NCBI RefSeq assembly: GCF_000425045.1
Contig: NZ_AULA01000002.1
Span: 1 to 64,000 of the forward strand
Direction: 5' to 3'
DNA: 64,000 bases
Source of the DNA: Acidaminococcus intestini DSM 21505
Lineage (GTDB): Bacteria; Bacillota; Negativicutes; Acidaminococcales; Acidaminococcaceae
Part shown: in pieces, positions 16,619 through 25,448 of the stretch
How the letters are laid out: each line of letters begins with the position of its first letter
Position numbering within the stretch: the first letter of the stretch is position 1
Notes under the pieces: model-generated
Seen by the model: the letters and a program-made list of their open reading frames with translations, nothing else
Databases searched by the model: none
Told to the model about the DNA's origin: nothing
Program-made: the position numbers and the translations under genes

Positions 16619-18139
16619 TCAGGTAATCGGGGCCGGATTAAAGATACATAGGTCGTTATGGAAGCCATACTGGTCGGAATAGGGGATTTTCGTCCCGCTT
16701 GCTACATCCAGGATATAATTGAAGATTTCCGTTCCGACTTCAGGAATGGTCTTCTCTCCCGTCGCAACGCCGCCAGCCGAGATATCGATGAGGTCAAACC
16801 AGTTGTCCTTCATTTCATTGCGGCTGCAGACTTTGATGACAGGAGCGATGGCAAGGCCATAAGGGGTGCCGCGGCCCGTCATGAAGACCTGCAGCCCAAT
16901 GCCGCTTGCCAGCTGGCTCGGCCCGCAGACAATGTCACTTGCCGGGGTAGCGGCATAGATGAGTCCATGTTTGGTCGGTTTTTCAGCCGGCGACAGGACT
17001 TCCACAATGGGGCTTGTACCGCTTTTGGCGATGGAACCCATGGCTTTTTCCACGATATTGGCAAGGCCGCCTTTTTTATTGCCTGGCGTCGGGTTGGCAT
17101 CGCGATCAACGCCGCCTTCAGCCAGATAATCATCATACCATTTCATTTCGGCAGCCAGTTTGTCCCTCACTTCCTTATTGACGCAGCGGGCGGCCAGCAT
17201 ATGGACACCGTCACGCACTTCCGTAACTTCGCTGAACATGACCGTGGCGCCGCCCTTAACAAGCATATCAGCAGCATACCCGGCACTGGGATTTGCCGTA
17301 AGGCCGGAGAAGGCGTCACTGCCGCCACACTGCATACCTACAACCAGTTCCGATAAAGGCAGGACTTCACGGTGCCGCTGATTGAGGCGTTGCAGTTTCC
17401 GTTCCGCCATTTCCATCAAGGCTTTCATCATGGCGTCATGCCCCTTGCAGTCCTGCAGGGTGAGACAGTTTTCAGCATTGATTTCATTCTCTTCAAGAAG
17501 CCGGTCATAGGTCAGTTTTTCGCAGCCCAGACCAACCAGCATGATTTCTCCACCAAAGTTCGGGTGACGGATAAGGTTCCTCACAGCACGAATGGGAATG
17601 ACGGCAAGGGGGGCGTTGATAGCAACCCCACAGCCATAAGGATGGTTCACGGCAACAACGTCGTCAACGTGAGGGTATTTGGGCAAAAGTTCCTGTTTAA
17701 TCTTCTGAACGGCTACGTTGACCACACCGGCAGCGCACTGGACAGTCGTCACAATACCGAGGATATTGCGCGTACCGGCAGGCCCGACGGTATTTTTATA
17801 ACCCATCCATGTCGTGCGTGGCGGCGTGGGGAGTTCCTCCATCGGCACAATATGGGTCCCATATTCCATATGTTCTACGGAAGGACTTTGGGGCAGATTC
17901 AGCATATGTTCATTGATCCAGCTGCCGCAGGCAATGTCGTCCTTGGCATAACCGAGGACAACCCCGTAGCGGATAATTTCACCCCCTTTGGGTATATCCA
18001 CAAGGGCCACCTTATGGGCTTGTGGAATGGGGTCACGGGTAACAACACCGGGCATGACTTCAACGTCCGTTTCCAGGTCATGGACGGCAATGGCAACATT
18101 ATCGCGGTCCTTGACACGAATGACAAGAGGAGCTGTCAT
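16619..18139 (-). CDS. garD: Galactarate dehydratase (UxaA/GarD family)
   Basis: GarD removes water from D-galactarate to give 5-dehydro-4-deoxy-D-glucarate, the same product that glucarate dehydratase makes. The 506-residue protein has the UxaA-family plan: an N-terminal SAF-like domain (about 1-100, with DNVAIAVHDL), and a large C-terminal domain with the Cys/His-rich NHPYGCGVAIN, GLGCEKLTYD, GMQCGGSDAFSGLTANP and the metal-site region. Length fits GarD better than altronate dehydratase chains split in two. The ATG at 18139 has GGGAGG upstream. It stands alone, with its own terminator, while gudD and a transporter lie 30 kb away. Confidence 0.88.
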   Translation of the reverse strand: MTAPLVIRVKDRDNVAIAVHDLETDVEVMPGVVTRDPIPQAHKVALVDIPKGGEIIRYGVVLGYAKDDIACGSWINEHMLNLPQSPSVEHMEYGTHIVPMEELPTPPRTTWMGYKNTVGPAGTRNILGIVTTVQCAAGVVNVAVQKIKQELLPKYPHVDDVVAVNHPYGCGVAINAPLAVIPIRAVRNLIRHPNFGGEIMLVGLGCEKLTYDRLLEENEINAENCLTLQDCKGHDAMMKALMEMAERKLQRLNQRHREVLPLSELVVGMQCGGSDAFSGLTANPSAGYAADMLVKGGATVMFSEVTEVRDGVHMLAARCVNKEVRDKLAAEMKWYDDYLAEGGVDRDANPTPGNKKGGLANIVEKAMGSIAKSGTSPIVEVLSPAEKPTKHGLIYAATPASDIVCGPSQLASGIGLQVFMTGRGTPYGLAIAPVIKVCSRNEMKDNWFDLIDISAGGVATGEKTIPEVGTEIFNYILDVASGTKIPYSDQYGFHNDLCIFNPAPIT

Positions 18140-18262
18140 AAATAAACCTCCCTTTTTCCTTGGACAGGCTGCGCGGCAGCCCGTCATCTCTCTTGACTTC
18201 ATTATAATTCAAGTTGTCGGACGATTACAATCACCCAGTATCTTCTAGTTTTTTAGTACTTT

Positions 18263-18318
18263 ACTTAATTTAATTAAGTGATTTATGATATTTTCGTGAT
18301 TTTATCACGATAATATCA
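18263..18318. promoter_or_regulatory. Two palindromes between garD and bioB
   Basis: ACTTAATTTAATTAAGT (18263-18279) is a perfect 8+8 palindrome around one base. A second, longer one spans 18286-18318 with arms TGATATT and AATATCA outside and CGTGAT and ATCACG inside. They lie in the upstream region of garD and are likely operator sites, perhaps for an FNR/CRP-type or GntR-type regulator; no regulator gene is next to them. Confidence 0.5.
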
Positions 18319-18351
18319 ATGAACTGATTTTCCACGGTTCCCTTTCATTTT

Positions 18352-18382
18352 ATGTTAACCATAATTATTTAACCGTTGACTC
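18352..18382 (+). promoter_or_regulatory. Possible BirA operator at bioB
   Basis: ATGTTAACC (18352-18360) matches the left half of the Firmicutes BirA box well; CGTTGACTC (18374-18382) is a weak right half after a 13-base spacer, slightly short. It overlaps the -35 of bioB, where a BirA repressor would be expected to sit. Confidence 0.35.
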
Positions 18383-18405
18383 TCGTTTTTCTTTTTCGTT
18401 ATACT
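18376..18405 (+). promoter_or_regulatory. bioB promoter
   Basis: -35 TTGACT (18376-18381), 18-base spacer, -10 TATACT (18400-18405), 33 bases before the bioB start. Confidence 0.65.
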
Positions 18406-18438
18406 GATACCTGTACAATTAAGGGAGGTTATGAGACC

Positions 18439-19410
18439 ATGTCAGATCAAACGATCAAAACCATGACACAATCCATCATCGATGGCTATCGCCTCAAGAA
18501 AGACGATGCCTTTGTTCAGGATATGCTGACCATGCCGCTTGCAGCACTTCAAGAAGGTGCCGGCGCCCTACAGCGCCATTTTTGCGGCAACCATGTTGAT
18601 TTCTGCACCATCATCAATGCTCGAAGCGGACGCTGCGGCGAAAACTGCAAATACTGCGCCCAAGCTGCCTGCCATCACACAAGCTGTGAAGAATACGATT
18701 TTCTTGACGAAAAGACCATCATGGAAACGGCCAAAATGGACCAGGACGCCGGTGCCAACCGCTTTGCCATGGTCACGAGCGGCCGCGCCCTCACGGGAAA
18801 GGATTTCGATAAAGCGCTTTCCATCTACAAGGCCATGAAAAAAGACCTGACGATTGACCTCTGCGCGTCCCATGGCATCTTAAGCGAAGACCAGCTGCGC
18901 CGCCTTTTTGCGTCCGGCGTCACAAGCTACCATCATAACATTGAAACCAGCCGCCGCTTTTTCCCTCATATCTGCACGAGCCATACCTTCGATGACCGCA
19001 TCCGCACCATCAAGGCCGCCCAGCGCGCGGGTTTCTGTGTTTGCTCCGGCGGCATCATCGGCATGGGAGAAACTTGGCAGGACCGCATCGATATGGCCTT
19101 TACCCTTCAAGAGCTCGGCATCGAGTCCATCCCCATCAATGCCCTTATGGCCATTCCCGGAACAGGGATGGAAGGCCGCCCTTCCCTTCCTGCCGAAGAC
19201 ATCCTGCGGACCATCGCCCTCTTCCGCTTCATTAACCCGACGGCAAACATCCGTCTTGCCGCAGGCCGGAAGCTGCTTCCTGATAACGGGGAATCGGCCC
19301 TGCTTCACGGTGCATCTGCTTCCATTACGGGAAATATGCTTACCACAAGCGGTACAACCATCAAAGAAGACATGGAAATGATTGCCCGCCTTGGCCTAGT
19401 CAACCACTGA
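18439..19410 (+). CDS. bioB: Biotin synthase BioB
   Basis: BioB is the radical SAM enzyme that inserts sulfur into dethiobiotin. The 323-residue protein has the radical SAM cysteines in GRCGENCKYCAQ (about residues 59-70), the typical DFCTIINARSG before them, SHGILSEDQ, YHHNIETS and the C-terminal NIRLAAGR with the Arg ligand of the second cluster. The ATG at 18439 has GGGAGG 11 bases upstream. No other biotin gene is adjacent, so precursor supply (bioA, D, F) must come from elsewhere or from uptake of dethiobiotin. Confidence 0.93.
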   Translation: MSDQTIKTMTQSIIDGYRLKKDDAFVQDMLTMPLAALQEGAGALQRHFCGNHVDFCTIINARSGRCGENCKYCAQAACHHTSCEEYDFLDEKTIMETAKMDQDAGANRFAMVTSGRALTGKDFDKALSIYKAMKKDLTIDLCASHGILSEDQLRRLFASGVTSYHHNIETSRRFFPHICTSHTFDDRIRTIKAAQRAGFCVCSGGIIGMGETWQDRIDMAFTLQELGIESIPINALMAIPGTGMEGRPSLPAEDILRTIALFRFINPTANIRLAAGRKLLPDNGESALLHGASASITGNMLTTSGTTIKEDMEMIARLGLVNH

Positions 19411-19425
19411 TCACATCATCCAAAA

Positions 19426-19466
19426 ACAAAAAACTCCGTCCCCGAAGGGCGGAGTTTTTTTGTTTT
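19426..19466. terminator. Bidirectional terminator between bioB and the autotransporter
   Basis: ACTCCG and CC pair with GG and CGGAGT around CGAA; T-runs follow on both strands (TTTTTTTG on plus, TTTTTTG on minus). The two genes converge here. Confidence 0.85.
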
Positions 19467-19474
19467 TGGTGAGC

Positions 19475-22168
19475 TTATTTTGCCATGAGCTGGGCCACTA
19501 TGGCTTCCAGCTTGGCGATTTTTTCATTTTGCGCTTTCATGGCTTTATCCTGACTTGCCACAAGCGTCTGGAGGTTTGTAATGGTCTTTTGGAGATTTCC
19601 CTTTGTCACGGAGGATTCCTTGCCAAGCTTGAAGCTTGCACCCAGACCAACCATGTTTTCGCCGTTGCCAAAGGTACCGCTGATGTTTACCATACTCTTT
19701 TCATCGGGGCGATAAAAGGCACCGACAGCCAGGGCATTGGCATTGCGATAGTTCCCAAAGCCAGTGGAGAAACTCCACTTGTCGTCAGGATCAAAATCAA
19801 GGGGATGAAGGTTTGCCAAGGCCGCTGCACCGGCACCGACACGATTGATTTTCGTATCAAGGCGGCTGATGCGTCCATTCATGCCTTGCTGGACGCTCCA
19901 CAGCTGGCCGCCGTTCACGGCATCCTTGGAGCCTTCATAGACATCCCCGTCGGCGATATTGGTGATCTTCGTATTGTTCATGTCGATGCCGCCCTCGTTG
20001 ATGGTCGGGCCGCCGTTATTGATGGTGATGCTGCTTACGCTAAGGTCCTTGCTGAGGGCAACCTTCACATCACTGCCACTGACGCTGGTCTTGATGTTTT
20101 CGCCGTCGCCCTTGATGCCAAGCTGATTGTCATTATTGTCCCCAAGGCTTGTCGTATTGCCGTCATCGGCCGTAAGTTTCGTTTCGATGACAGCCGCCTT
20201 GCCTGTGTCCGAAGTCGTGCCACTGTCCGTGTTGGTCGTATCCCCCGTGTTCGTCGCATCCTTATACGTCACTTCATCCGAGCCAGAGTTCTCGAAGTTC
20301 GTGCTGATTGTCCAGGAGCCGTCGGTACCCTTGACGAGCTTGATGCCGTCGCCGGCAATGAGGTTTGCCGAACCGCCGGCGCTGCCTGCCACCTGTTTCA
20401 GCTGGGCCACGTTGACCGCATCCGTATCATTGATGCCGGCAGCGACATTCGTAATGCGGCGCGTATCCGTGCCGCTGACACCAACAGACACAGCAGCTAG
20501 GGTCGGACGCCAAATGTAGCTTGTGTCGGTGGAGTTTGTCTTCGTCGCCGGATTATACCCGGACTGATCCAATCCCGATTCCGAGTCATTCAAAATGGAT
20601 CCGGCACCCAGAGCCACGCCGCCTTCAGCCTGTACGTTCGCATTGTAGCCAAGGATGGTGGCCTTCGAAGCGGTCAGTTCCATTTCGCTTTCGGCAGAGC
20701 CGAGAATCACGGAGTTCTTAACATTTGTCAATTTCCGGTTGTCGCCTATAAGCTGGACCGTACTCGAATCACTGATTGTATTCTTGTACCCGATGGACGT
20801 CACATGATCAACATTTTTTGCCGTCACATCAAACCCATTGATCATGTTGAATTCACTTACATCGCTCTGTGTACCAGTAAGCGTGGTATTGACGCCAATC
20901 ATCATCGAATGCTTTGCGTAATCTGCCGTGTTGCCGCCGCCAATGGCAAGAACCGCTCCACCAGCATCGCTATTTTTTACCGCAGTGGCAAGTTTATCCA
21001 ACAGGTCGTCTGCCGAATCAGCGCCAGTATTTCCACTAAAGTTGATGTAACTATTGGAATTCGTAATCTTGTTTCCCGCCCCGTAAATGAGTGCCCCATT
21101 CGCGTTTTCTGCAATGTTGGCAACGCCGACCATCGTATTGGCAATGCCACTATAGCCGCCATTTCCCTTGGAACGGTTCTGGTTCAAGGACCCAATGAGG
21201 ACGGACCCCATGTTCTGCGAACCGTAAGAAAGGCTATTAAACCCACCGCTGCCATCAAAGTCTCCGGTATTGATGGAATAGGCACCGACGATGGTCGCCA
21301 TCATACCTTTGTTGTATGAGTTCGTACCGATGGTCGTCATGTCAATGATATTCGCCGATGTCTTATCAACAGTCGTTCCAGCCATAGTCATCCCCTGCAT
21401 AGTATGACTGCCGATTTCCACAGAACCCGTACGGGCATAGGCATTGGTGCCGATTGCAATGCCGCCGGGAAGTCGATCTAGTGCATCCGTTCCCTCTTTG
21501 GGATCATACTTGTAACTAAAAAAACCACTACTCGTCTTTATCCAAGAATCCTTGTTAAAGCTGAATTCGTATTCCTGCTGTCCCGTTCCGTTGAGGACGT
21601 AGGCATTTCGACCGATAGCGATACTGGTTAGGGAATATCCATTGGATTTTACCTGGGCATAATCACCAATCGCTATAGAGGATTTTCCATCGGCGAACGA
21701 ACTTCTGCCCAACGCCACGGTTCCCTCTGAATTAGCCGTTGAACTAGCACCCAGCGAAACACTGCCGATTCCTATGGCTCGGGACAACGCACCAAAAGCG
21801 GCAGCGTTTTCTGCCGTTGCATTTGCGCCATTTCCCACAGCCAAGGCACTTGAAGCACTTGCTTTCGCTTGGTAGCCTTCTGCTACCGAATTAACCCCAG
21901 ATGCAGTGGCACCGTTTCCTTCTGCTACCGAATTAGCCCCGGACGCAGCGGCACCGTTGCCAATCGCCGTACTTCCCTTTCCCGTCGCTTTCGCAGTTTT
22001 TCCAACTGCTGTATCCGTAGCATCCGTTGCTTGTGAATTGGTTCCTTGGGCAACTCCATTTCCGGTACCGGTCGCCGTGTCAGCGGCATAAGCCGTACCA
22101 GCAAAAACCATGGCAAGCACGGCAGCGGCGAGCGTTCCCTTGGTTAAAAGGTTCTTGTGTTGTTTCAT
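19475..22168 (-). CDS. YadA-like trimeric autotransporter adhesin
   Basis: An 897-residue surface protein. Residues 1-28 are a signal peptide ending GTAYA-AD. Next comes a YadA-like head built of about 14-residue repeats (SVAEG, AVG, ALG, IAIG positions) to about residue 400, then stalk and neck regions including VAAGINDTDAVNVAQL, and a YadA anchor domain (about 765-850) with GGQLWSVQQGMNGRISRLDTKI and a final FGNGENMVGLGASFKLG barrel strand. Anchor domains normally end the protein; here about 43 more residues follow with a heptad-like coiled coil (LVASQDKAMKAQNEKIAKLEAIVAQ). I chose the ATG at 22168, 8 bases after GAGGAG. Its presence implies an outer membrane. Confidence 0.9.
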   Translation of the reverse strand: MKQHKNLLTKGTLAAAVLAMVFAGTAYAADTATGTGNGVAQGTNSQATDATDTAVGKTAKATGKGSTAIGNGAAASGANSVAEGNGATASGVNSVAEGYQAKASASSALAVGNGANATAENAAAFGALSRAIGIGSVSLGASSTANSEGTVALGRSSFADGKSSIAIGDYAQVKSNGYSLTSIAIGRNAYVLNGTGQQEYEFSFNKDSWIKTSSGFFSYKYDPKEGTDALDRLPGGIAIGTNAYARTGSVEIGSHTMQGMTMAGTTVDKTSANIIDMTTIGTNSYNKGMMATIVGAYSINTGDFDGSGGFNSLSYGSQNMGSVLIGSLNQNRSKGNGGYSGIANTMVGVANIAENANGALIYGAGNKITNSNSYINFSGNTGADSADDLLDKLATAVKNSDAGGAVLAIGGGNTADYAKHSMMIGVNTTLTGTQSDVSEFNMINGFDVTAKNVDHVTSIGYKNTISDSSTVQLIGDNRKLTNVKNSVILGSAESEMELTASKATILGYNANVQAEGGVALGAGSILNDSESGLDQSGYNPATKTNSTDTSYIWRPTLAAVSVGVSGTDTRRITNVAAGINDTDAVNVAQLKQVAGSAGGSANLIAGDGIKLVKGTDGSWTISTNFENSGSDEVTYKDATNTGDTTNTDSGTTSDTGKAAVIETKLTADDGNTTSLGDNNDNQLGIKGDGENIKTSVSGSDVKVALSKDLSVSSITINNGGPTINEGGIDMNNTKITNIADGDVYEGSKDAVNGGQLWSVQQGMNGRISRLDTKINRVGAGAAALANLHPLDFDPDDKWSFSTGFGNYRNANALAVGAFYRPDEKSMVNISGTFGNGENMVGLGASFKLGKESSVTKGNLQKTITNLQTLVASQDKAMKAQNEKIAKLEAIVAQLMAK
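21876..21959 (-). repeat. 42-bp tandem duplication in the adhesin head
   Basis: Two copies (21876-21917 and 21918-21959) of a 42-bp unit, differing at about four to five positions, encode two 14-residue head repeats (NSVAEGxxAxAS-type). Such units can expand or contract. Confidence 0.75.
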
Positions 22169-22701
22169 TGTCATGACTCCTCTCACTGAAAAATGGCCCT
22201 TTTGTTGGTCCCATCGGCAGAAATACAAACCGCTTCACGATTTACAGCACAAAAGACCGTATGGATGATAGTCCCTGGATTATTTGGTCCTGAAATTCCA
22301 TTCATATGGCCGTGGTGATAAAAGGTAAGTATGGGTAACCCTTTTCCCCAGTGCTTCATGGTAAAGCCCTTCCCCCATCCGGAGTATGTTTTTTATACCG
22401 CTCTCCAAAGCGGCATTCTCACGAACAAGCCATTGTTTTTTATTGATAATTTTAAATGGCTATCGGTTCTTTTTCTCAAAAAAGGCCTTTATTTAATTGA
22501 TAGTATATATTAACTTTATGATTTTGTAAATATTACGGATAATTTTAGATTAATCACGGTTAAATTTTATTTTAAATTATATTTATATTTTATATTATAT
22601 TAGTTTGTTTATCGCTATTTATTTAATCTTTTGCGATATTTAATATCACATTTCAGCAAAAAGTTATTCTTAGCTAAAAAAGTTAAGCTGCCTGCGATTC
22701 A
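22169..22701. other. AT-rich intergenic region
   Basis: About 530 bases upstream of the adhesin, strongly AT-rich between about 22480 and 22690. I see no gene, hairpin or clear promoter for the adhesin in it; the patB promoter follows directly. Confidence 0.6.
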
Positions 22702-22730
22702 TTGACAGAAAAAGTGTTCCCCGATATGAT
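22702..22730 (+). promoter_or_regulatory. Promoter of the MalY/PatB-type gene
   Basis: -35 TTGACA (22702-22707), 17-base spacer, -10 TATGAT (22725-22730), about 40 bases before the start codon. This is a near-consensus sigma-A promoter. Confidence 0.8.
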
Positions 22731-22771
22731 AGGATGTATCACACATAATTAGTAGGAAAGAAGGATGCACA

Positions 22772-23950
22772 ATGGCTCCCAACAGCCCCTTTGACGAATT
22801 GGTGAACCGACACGGAACAAGCTGCCTCAAATATGATTTTGGTCTTGCCCGAAAAGGCCGTACGGACCTTCTTCCCATGTGGGTTGCTGATATGGATTTT
22901 GCTCTCCCAAAGGATATCCTCGCTGATTTTCACGCCCGTATCGATCACGGAATCTTTGGTTATACCGACCCTGACGCGGACTACTACGAAGCCTTGGATG
23001 GCTGGTTTTCCCGCCACCACGGGTACCACATCAAACCTGAATGGGTGACAGTGGGCTGCGGCGTCGTCTATGGTCTTGCTACAGCCATCAAGGCCTTTAC
23101 ACGCCCAAATGACGCGATTTTGATTCAGCAGCCGGTCTACTACCCTTTTCGTGAAGTCATTGAAGATAATGGCCGCGTCTTTGTCAATAGCCAGCTTCGT
23201 AATGAAGGAGGCCGCTATACGATTGACTTTGACGATGTAGAAAAAAAGATGATCGCCCACAACGTGAAAGCCCTGCTCCTTTGCAGTCCCCATAATCCTG
23301 TGGGACGCGTCTGGTCACGAAAAGAGCTGGAACGCCTAGGAGACCTTTGCCTTACCCACCATGTCATCATCCTCTGCGACGAGATCCACTGCGATTTTGT
23401 CTATGCGCCCCATCACTTCACAAGTTTCCTGACCCTTGATGAAAAATATCGCAGGAACCTCGCCGTCTTTACATCGCCCAGCAAAACATTCAACGTTGCA
23501 GGCTTCCAACCGGGAAATATCATCATCCCTGATGAAACACTCCGCCAAGCGTATCGCCGGGCCAATGCCGCGTCTGGCTACAGTCAGGGCAGCATTATGG
23601 GGCAGATTGCCGTAAAAAGCTGCTACACCAAAGGGGACGCCTGGGTAAAGGAACTTGTAGCCTACATCAAGGGCAATATCGACTGGACGAGGGACTTTGT
23701 CAAGAAGAACCTTCCTCAAGCAGTCATGACCGATCCCGAAGGCACCTATCTTGTATGGATTGACTTTTCCGGATATGGTCTTTCGGATGAAGGCTTGGAA
23801 GAAGCCGTTACGGATAAAGCCAAACTCTGGCTTGACTCGGGAAAGATCTTCGGGCCGGAAACCGCCCAATTCGAGCGCTTCAATATGGCGGCACCGAGGG
23901 CTGTGATTGAGGAGGCCTTTGGGAGATTAAAGAAGGCACTGGAAAATTAA
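22772..23950 (+). CDS. patB: MalY/PatB-type PLP-dependent C-S lyase
   Basis: A 392-residue fold-type I PLP enzyme of the MalY/PatB group, which splits cystathionine or cysteine conjugates to a thiol, pyruvate and ammonia. Seen: the family opening LPMWVADMDF (about 36-45), SPHNPVGRVW, the DEIHCDF motif with the PLP-binding Asp, and the Schiff-base lysine in SPSKTFNVAGF. The product could supply homocysteine or help remove sulfur conjugates. It is a single gene with its own promoter and terminator. Exact substrate cannot be told from sequence. Confidence 0.88.
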   Translation: MAPNSPFDELVNRHGTSCLKYDFGLARKGRTDLLPMWVADMDFALPKDILADFHARIDHGIFGYTDPDADYYEALDGWFSRHHGYHIKPEWVTVGCGVVYGLATAIKAFTRPNDAILIQQPVYYPFREVIEDNGRVFVNSQLRNEGGRYTIDFDDVEKKMIAHNVKALLLCSPHNPVGRVWSRKELERLGDLCLTHHVIILCDEIHCDFVYAPHHFTSFLTLDEKYRRNLAVFTSPSKTFNVAGFQPGNIIIPDETLRQAYRRANAASGYSQGSIMGQIAVKSCYTKGDAWVKELVAYIKGNIDWTRDFVKKNLPQAVMTDPEGTYLVWIDFSGYGLSDEGLEEAVTDKAKLWLDSGKIFGPETAQFERFNMAAPRAVIEEAFGRLKKALEN

Positions 23951-23991
23951 ATAAAAGGTCAGTCCAAAAATCGGGCTACCCTTTTATTTAA
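23947..23991. terminator. Hairpin at the end of the MalY/PatB gene
   Basis: TTAAATAAAAGG (23947-23958) pairs perfectly with CCTTTTATTTAA (23980-23991); the stop codon lies inside the first arm. A/T-rich arms let it work as a terminator in both directions. Confidence 0.6.
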
Positions 23992-24039
23992 TATGCTCTT
24001 AATCGGGCGGCCCAAATACACCGATTGATGTTATGATTC

Positions 24040-24300
24040 CAAAAGACCGCAAGAGACAATCTCTAAGGGTGCGGACCCAAACCGTCCTTCGGAACCGGAG
24101 GCCGAATTGATTTTTCAATAACACGGTTCTGCGGTCTGCCTGATATGGTAAATGCCCTGCCTACGGAGAGCCTTGAACCATCGAAAAATGCTCCTTGCTC
24201 CCGCTCATATTGTAATGTCGGGGCACCCCCTTCCCACCCGCTTGATGGTTCCCCGCCCCGGCAAAGGGACGGATTGCTGCTGCGCGACCATCGCGTTGTC
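24040..24300 (+). repeat. Dispersed structured repeat, copy 1
   Basis: A non-coding segment that recurs in the window. From 24069 it aligns with the minus strand of about 35895-35650, sharing for example AACACGGTT(C/T)TGCGGTCTGCC, a CCTACGGA(G/C)AGCCTTGAA block and ATCGAAAAATG. From about 24190 it also aligns with 37965-38100, sharing CTTGATGGTTCCCCGCC and TGCTGCGC. Pairings visible here include AGACCGCA (24044-24051) with TGCGGTCT (24130-24137). The rest of the gap 23992-24374 holds nothing else I recognise. Confidence 0.55.
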
Positions 24301-24372
24301 GGGGGTACGTTTCTTGTCCCTGCAGAAAAAAGAGCTGCCAGTGACGAGTTAGCCCATCCCCCATCATCACAG

Positions 24373-24419
24373 AAAAAGGCCGCACAGAAATGATTCCATC
24401 ATTTCTGTGCGGCCTTTTT
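24373..24419. terminator. Strong bidirectional terminator
   Basis: A 21-bp perfect stem (24373-24393 with 24399-24419) around TTCCA, with A-run on the left and T-run on the right. It lies 9 bases past the stop of the exported-protein gene on the minus strand. Confidence 0.85.
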
Positions 24420-24428
24420 CTTTTTCTC

Positions 24429-24863
24429 TTACAGCTTAAAATCGATAACAGCGGAGACGCCGACGCCTTCGACGCGATTCACGTTTGTAATATTGATGTT
24501 GTCAATGGGGATGAGGCCTTTGATACGGGCAATCTTACTGAATTTAAATTCAAGCTGGCCCACGGCTTTTACCTTATCCACTTGGGCTTTTGGCCCCACG
24601 ACCTGGACAGCACCGATGTAGCCGCCCGTCCCCATACTGAGGATGGGCACGACCTTTGTTGCATAGTCCGTACTGACTTCATTTTGGGAAAAAATCTTGT
24701 TGATGAAGGTATTGATTTCTCCGCCAAACTGATTGACGAGGTAGCTGATACCGCCGAGTTTCAGAACGGATCCAAAATCAAAAGCCTGAGCCGTCATCAC
24801 CCCACCGCCAAAGCCAAAAAGGGATGCGGCAAGAACACCTGCAATAAATTGTTTCTTGATCAT
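24429..24863 (-). CDS. Small exported protein of unknown function
   Basis: A 144-residue protein with a signal peptide (about 1-27, ending TAQA-FDFG). The mature part is rich in Gly, Val and Ile, with LGGISYLVNQFGGEINTFIN, YATKVVPILSMGTGGYIGAVQVVGP and a final VEGVGVSAVIDFKL. I believe similar secreted proteins occur in other Negativicutes but cannot name a domain. The start at 24863 has AGGAGG just upstream. It is a single-gene unit between two hairpins, and its product would lie in the periplasm or on the surface. Confidence 0.7.
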   Translation of the reverse strand: MIKKQFIAGVLAASLFGFGGGVMTAQAFDFGSVLKLGGISYLVNQFGGEINTFINKIFSQNEVSTDYATKVVPILSMGTGGYIGAVQVVGPKAQVDKVKAVGQLEFKFSKIARIKGLIPIDNINITNVNRVEGVGVSAVIDFKL

Positions 24864-24962
24864 TTTTGTCCTCCTACTTCCTGGCAGATATGTTTTCTCT
24901 ATTGTACCCAAAAGATTTGGACAATTTGTGACAAAAAGAAAACTGCAGGGAGGGATGATCCC

Positions 24963-25448
24963 TTACAGTTCTTTTTTGAAATAGACGGTCACATGCTTTT
25001 TCCCAGCAAGCTGTTTTTCTCCCACTTCCGTAAAGCCAAGGTGCCGGTACATCGCCGCAAGCCAAGGATGACTCTTGGCCGTACCAAGGGTCACGGCGGG
25101 TGCATGAAGCAGCTTGGTCAAGATTTCTATTTCTACATAATGAAGGAGTTTAGTGGCGTTTCCTTGATGCGCCTCATCGGGATCCGTAATGAAGTGTCCA
25201 ATATGGGGCACACCAAAGGGGCCAGGATGGTGCCCCCAAGGCATCCGCAGGGAAATGGCACTCACGAGCTTATGGTCCACAAAAAGACCAAAGGTCGGCT
25301 CTTCCTGGAGCCATTGTATGGCCTCTTCCCGCGTTTCATCCATGGCGTCAAAAGAAAGTGGATATGGCCGGTCAGTTGCGTAGCTTCGATGGAGGACGTC
25401 AAAATAAGCATCTCCATCGTCTTTAGTCAAGAGGCGGTATTCAACCAC
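24963..25448 (-). CDS. GNAT-family N-acetyltransferase
   Basis: A 161-residue acetyltransferase with the GNAT fold: N-terminal YRLLTKDDGDAYFDVL, a central beta-strand region with GHFITDPDEAHQGNATKLLHYV in place of the usual acetyl-CoA loop, and MYRHLGFTEVGEK near the C-terminus. It is the last gene of the seven-gene operon and overlaps the ABC ATPase gene by 22 bases. In the B. subtilis yxe operon a GNAT (YxeL) N-acetylates S-(2-succino)cysteine; this gene is in the matching context, so a cysteine-conjugate N-acetyltransferase is a reasonable guess. Confidence 0.82.
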   Translation of the reverse strand: MVEYRLLTKDDGDAYFDVLHRSYATDRPYPLSFDAMDETREEAIQWLQEEPTFGLFVDHKLVSAISLRMPWGHHPGPFGVPHIGHFITDPDEAHQGNATKLLHYVEIEILTKLLHAPAVTLGTAKSHPWLAAMYRHLGFTEVGEKQLAGKKHVTVYFKKEL

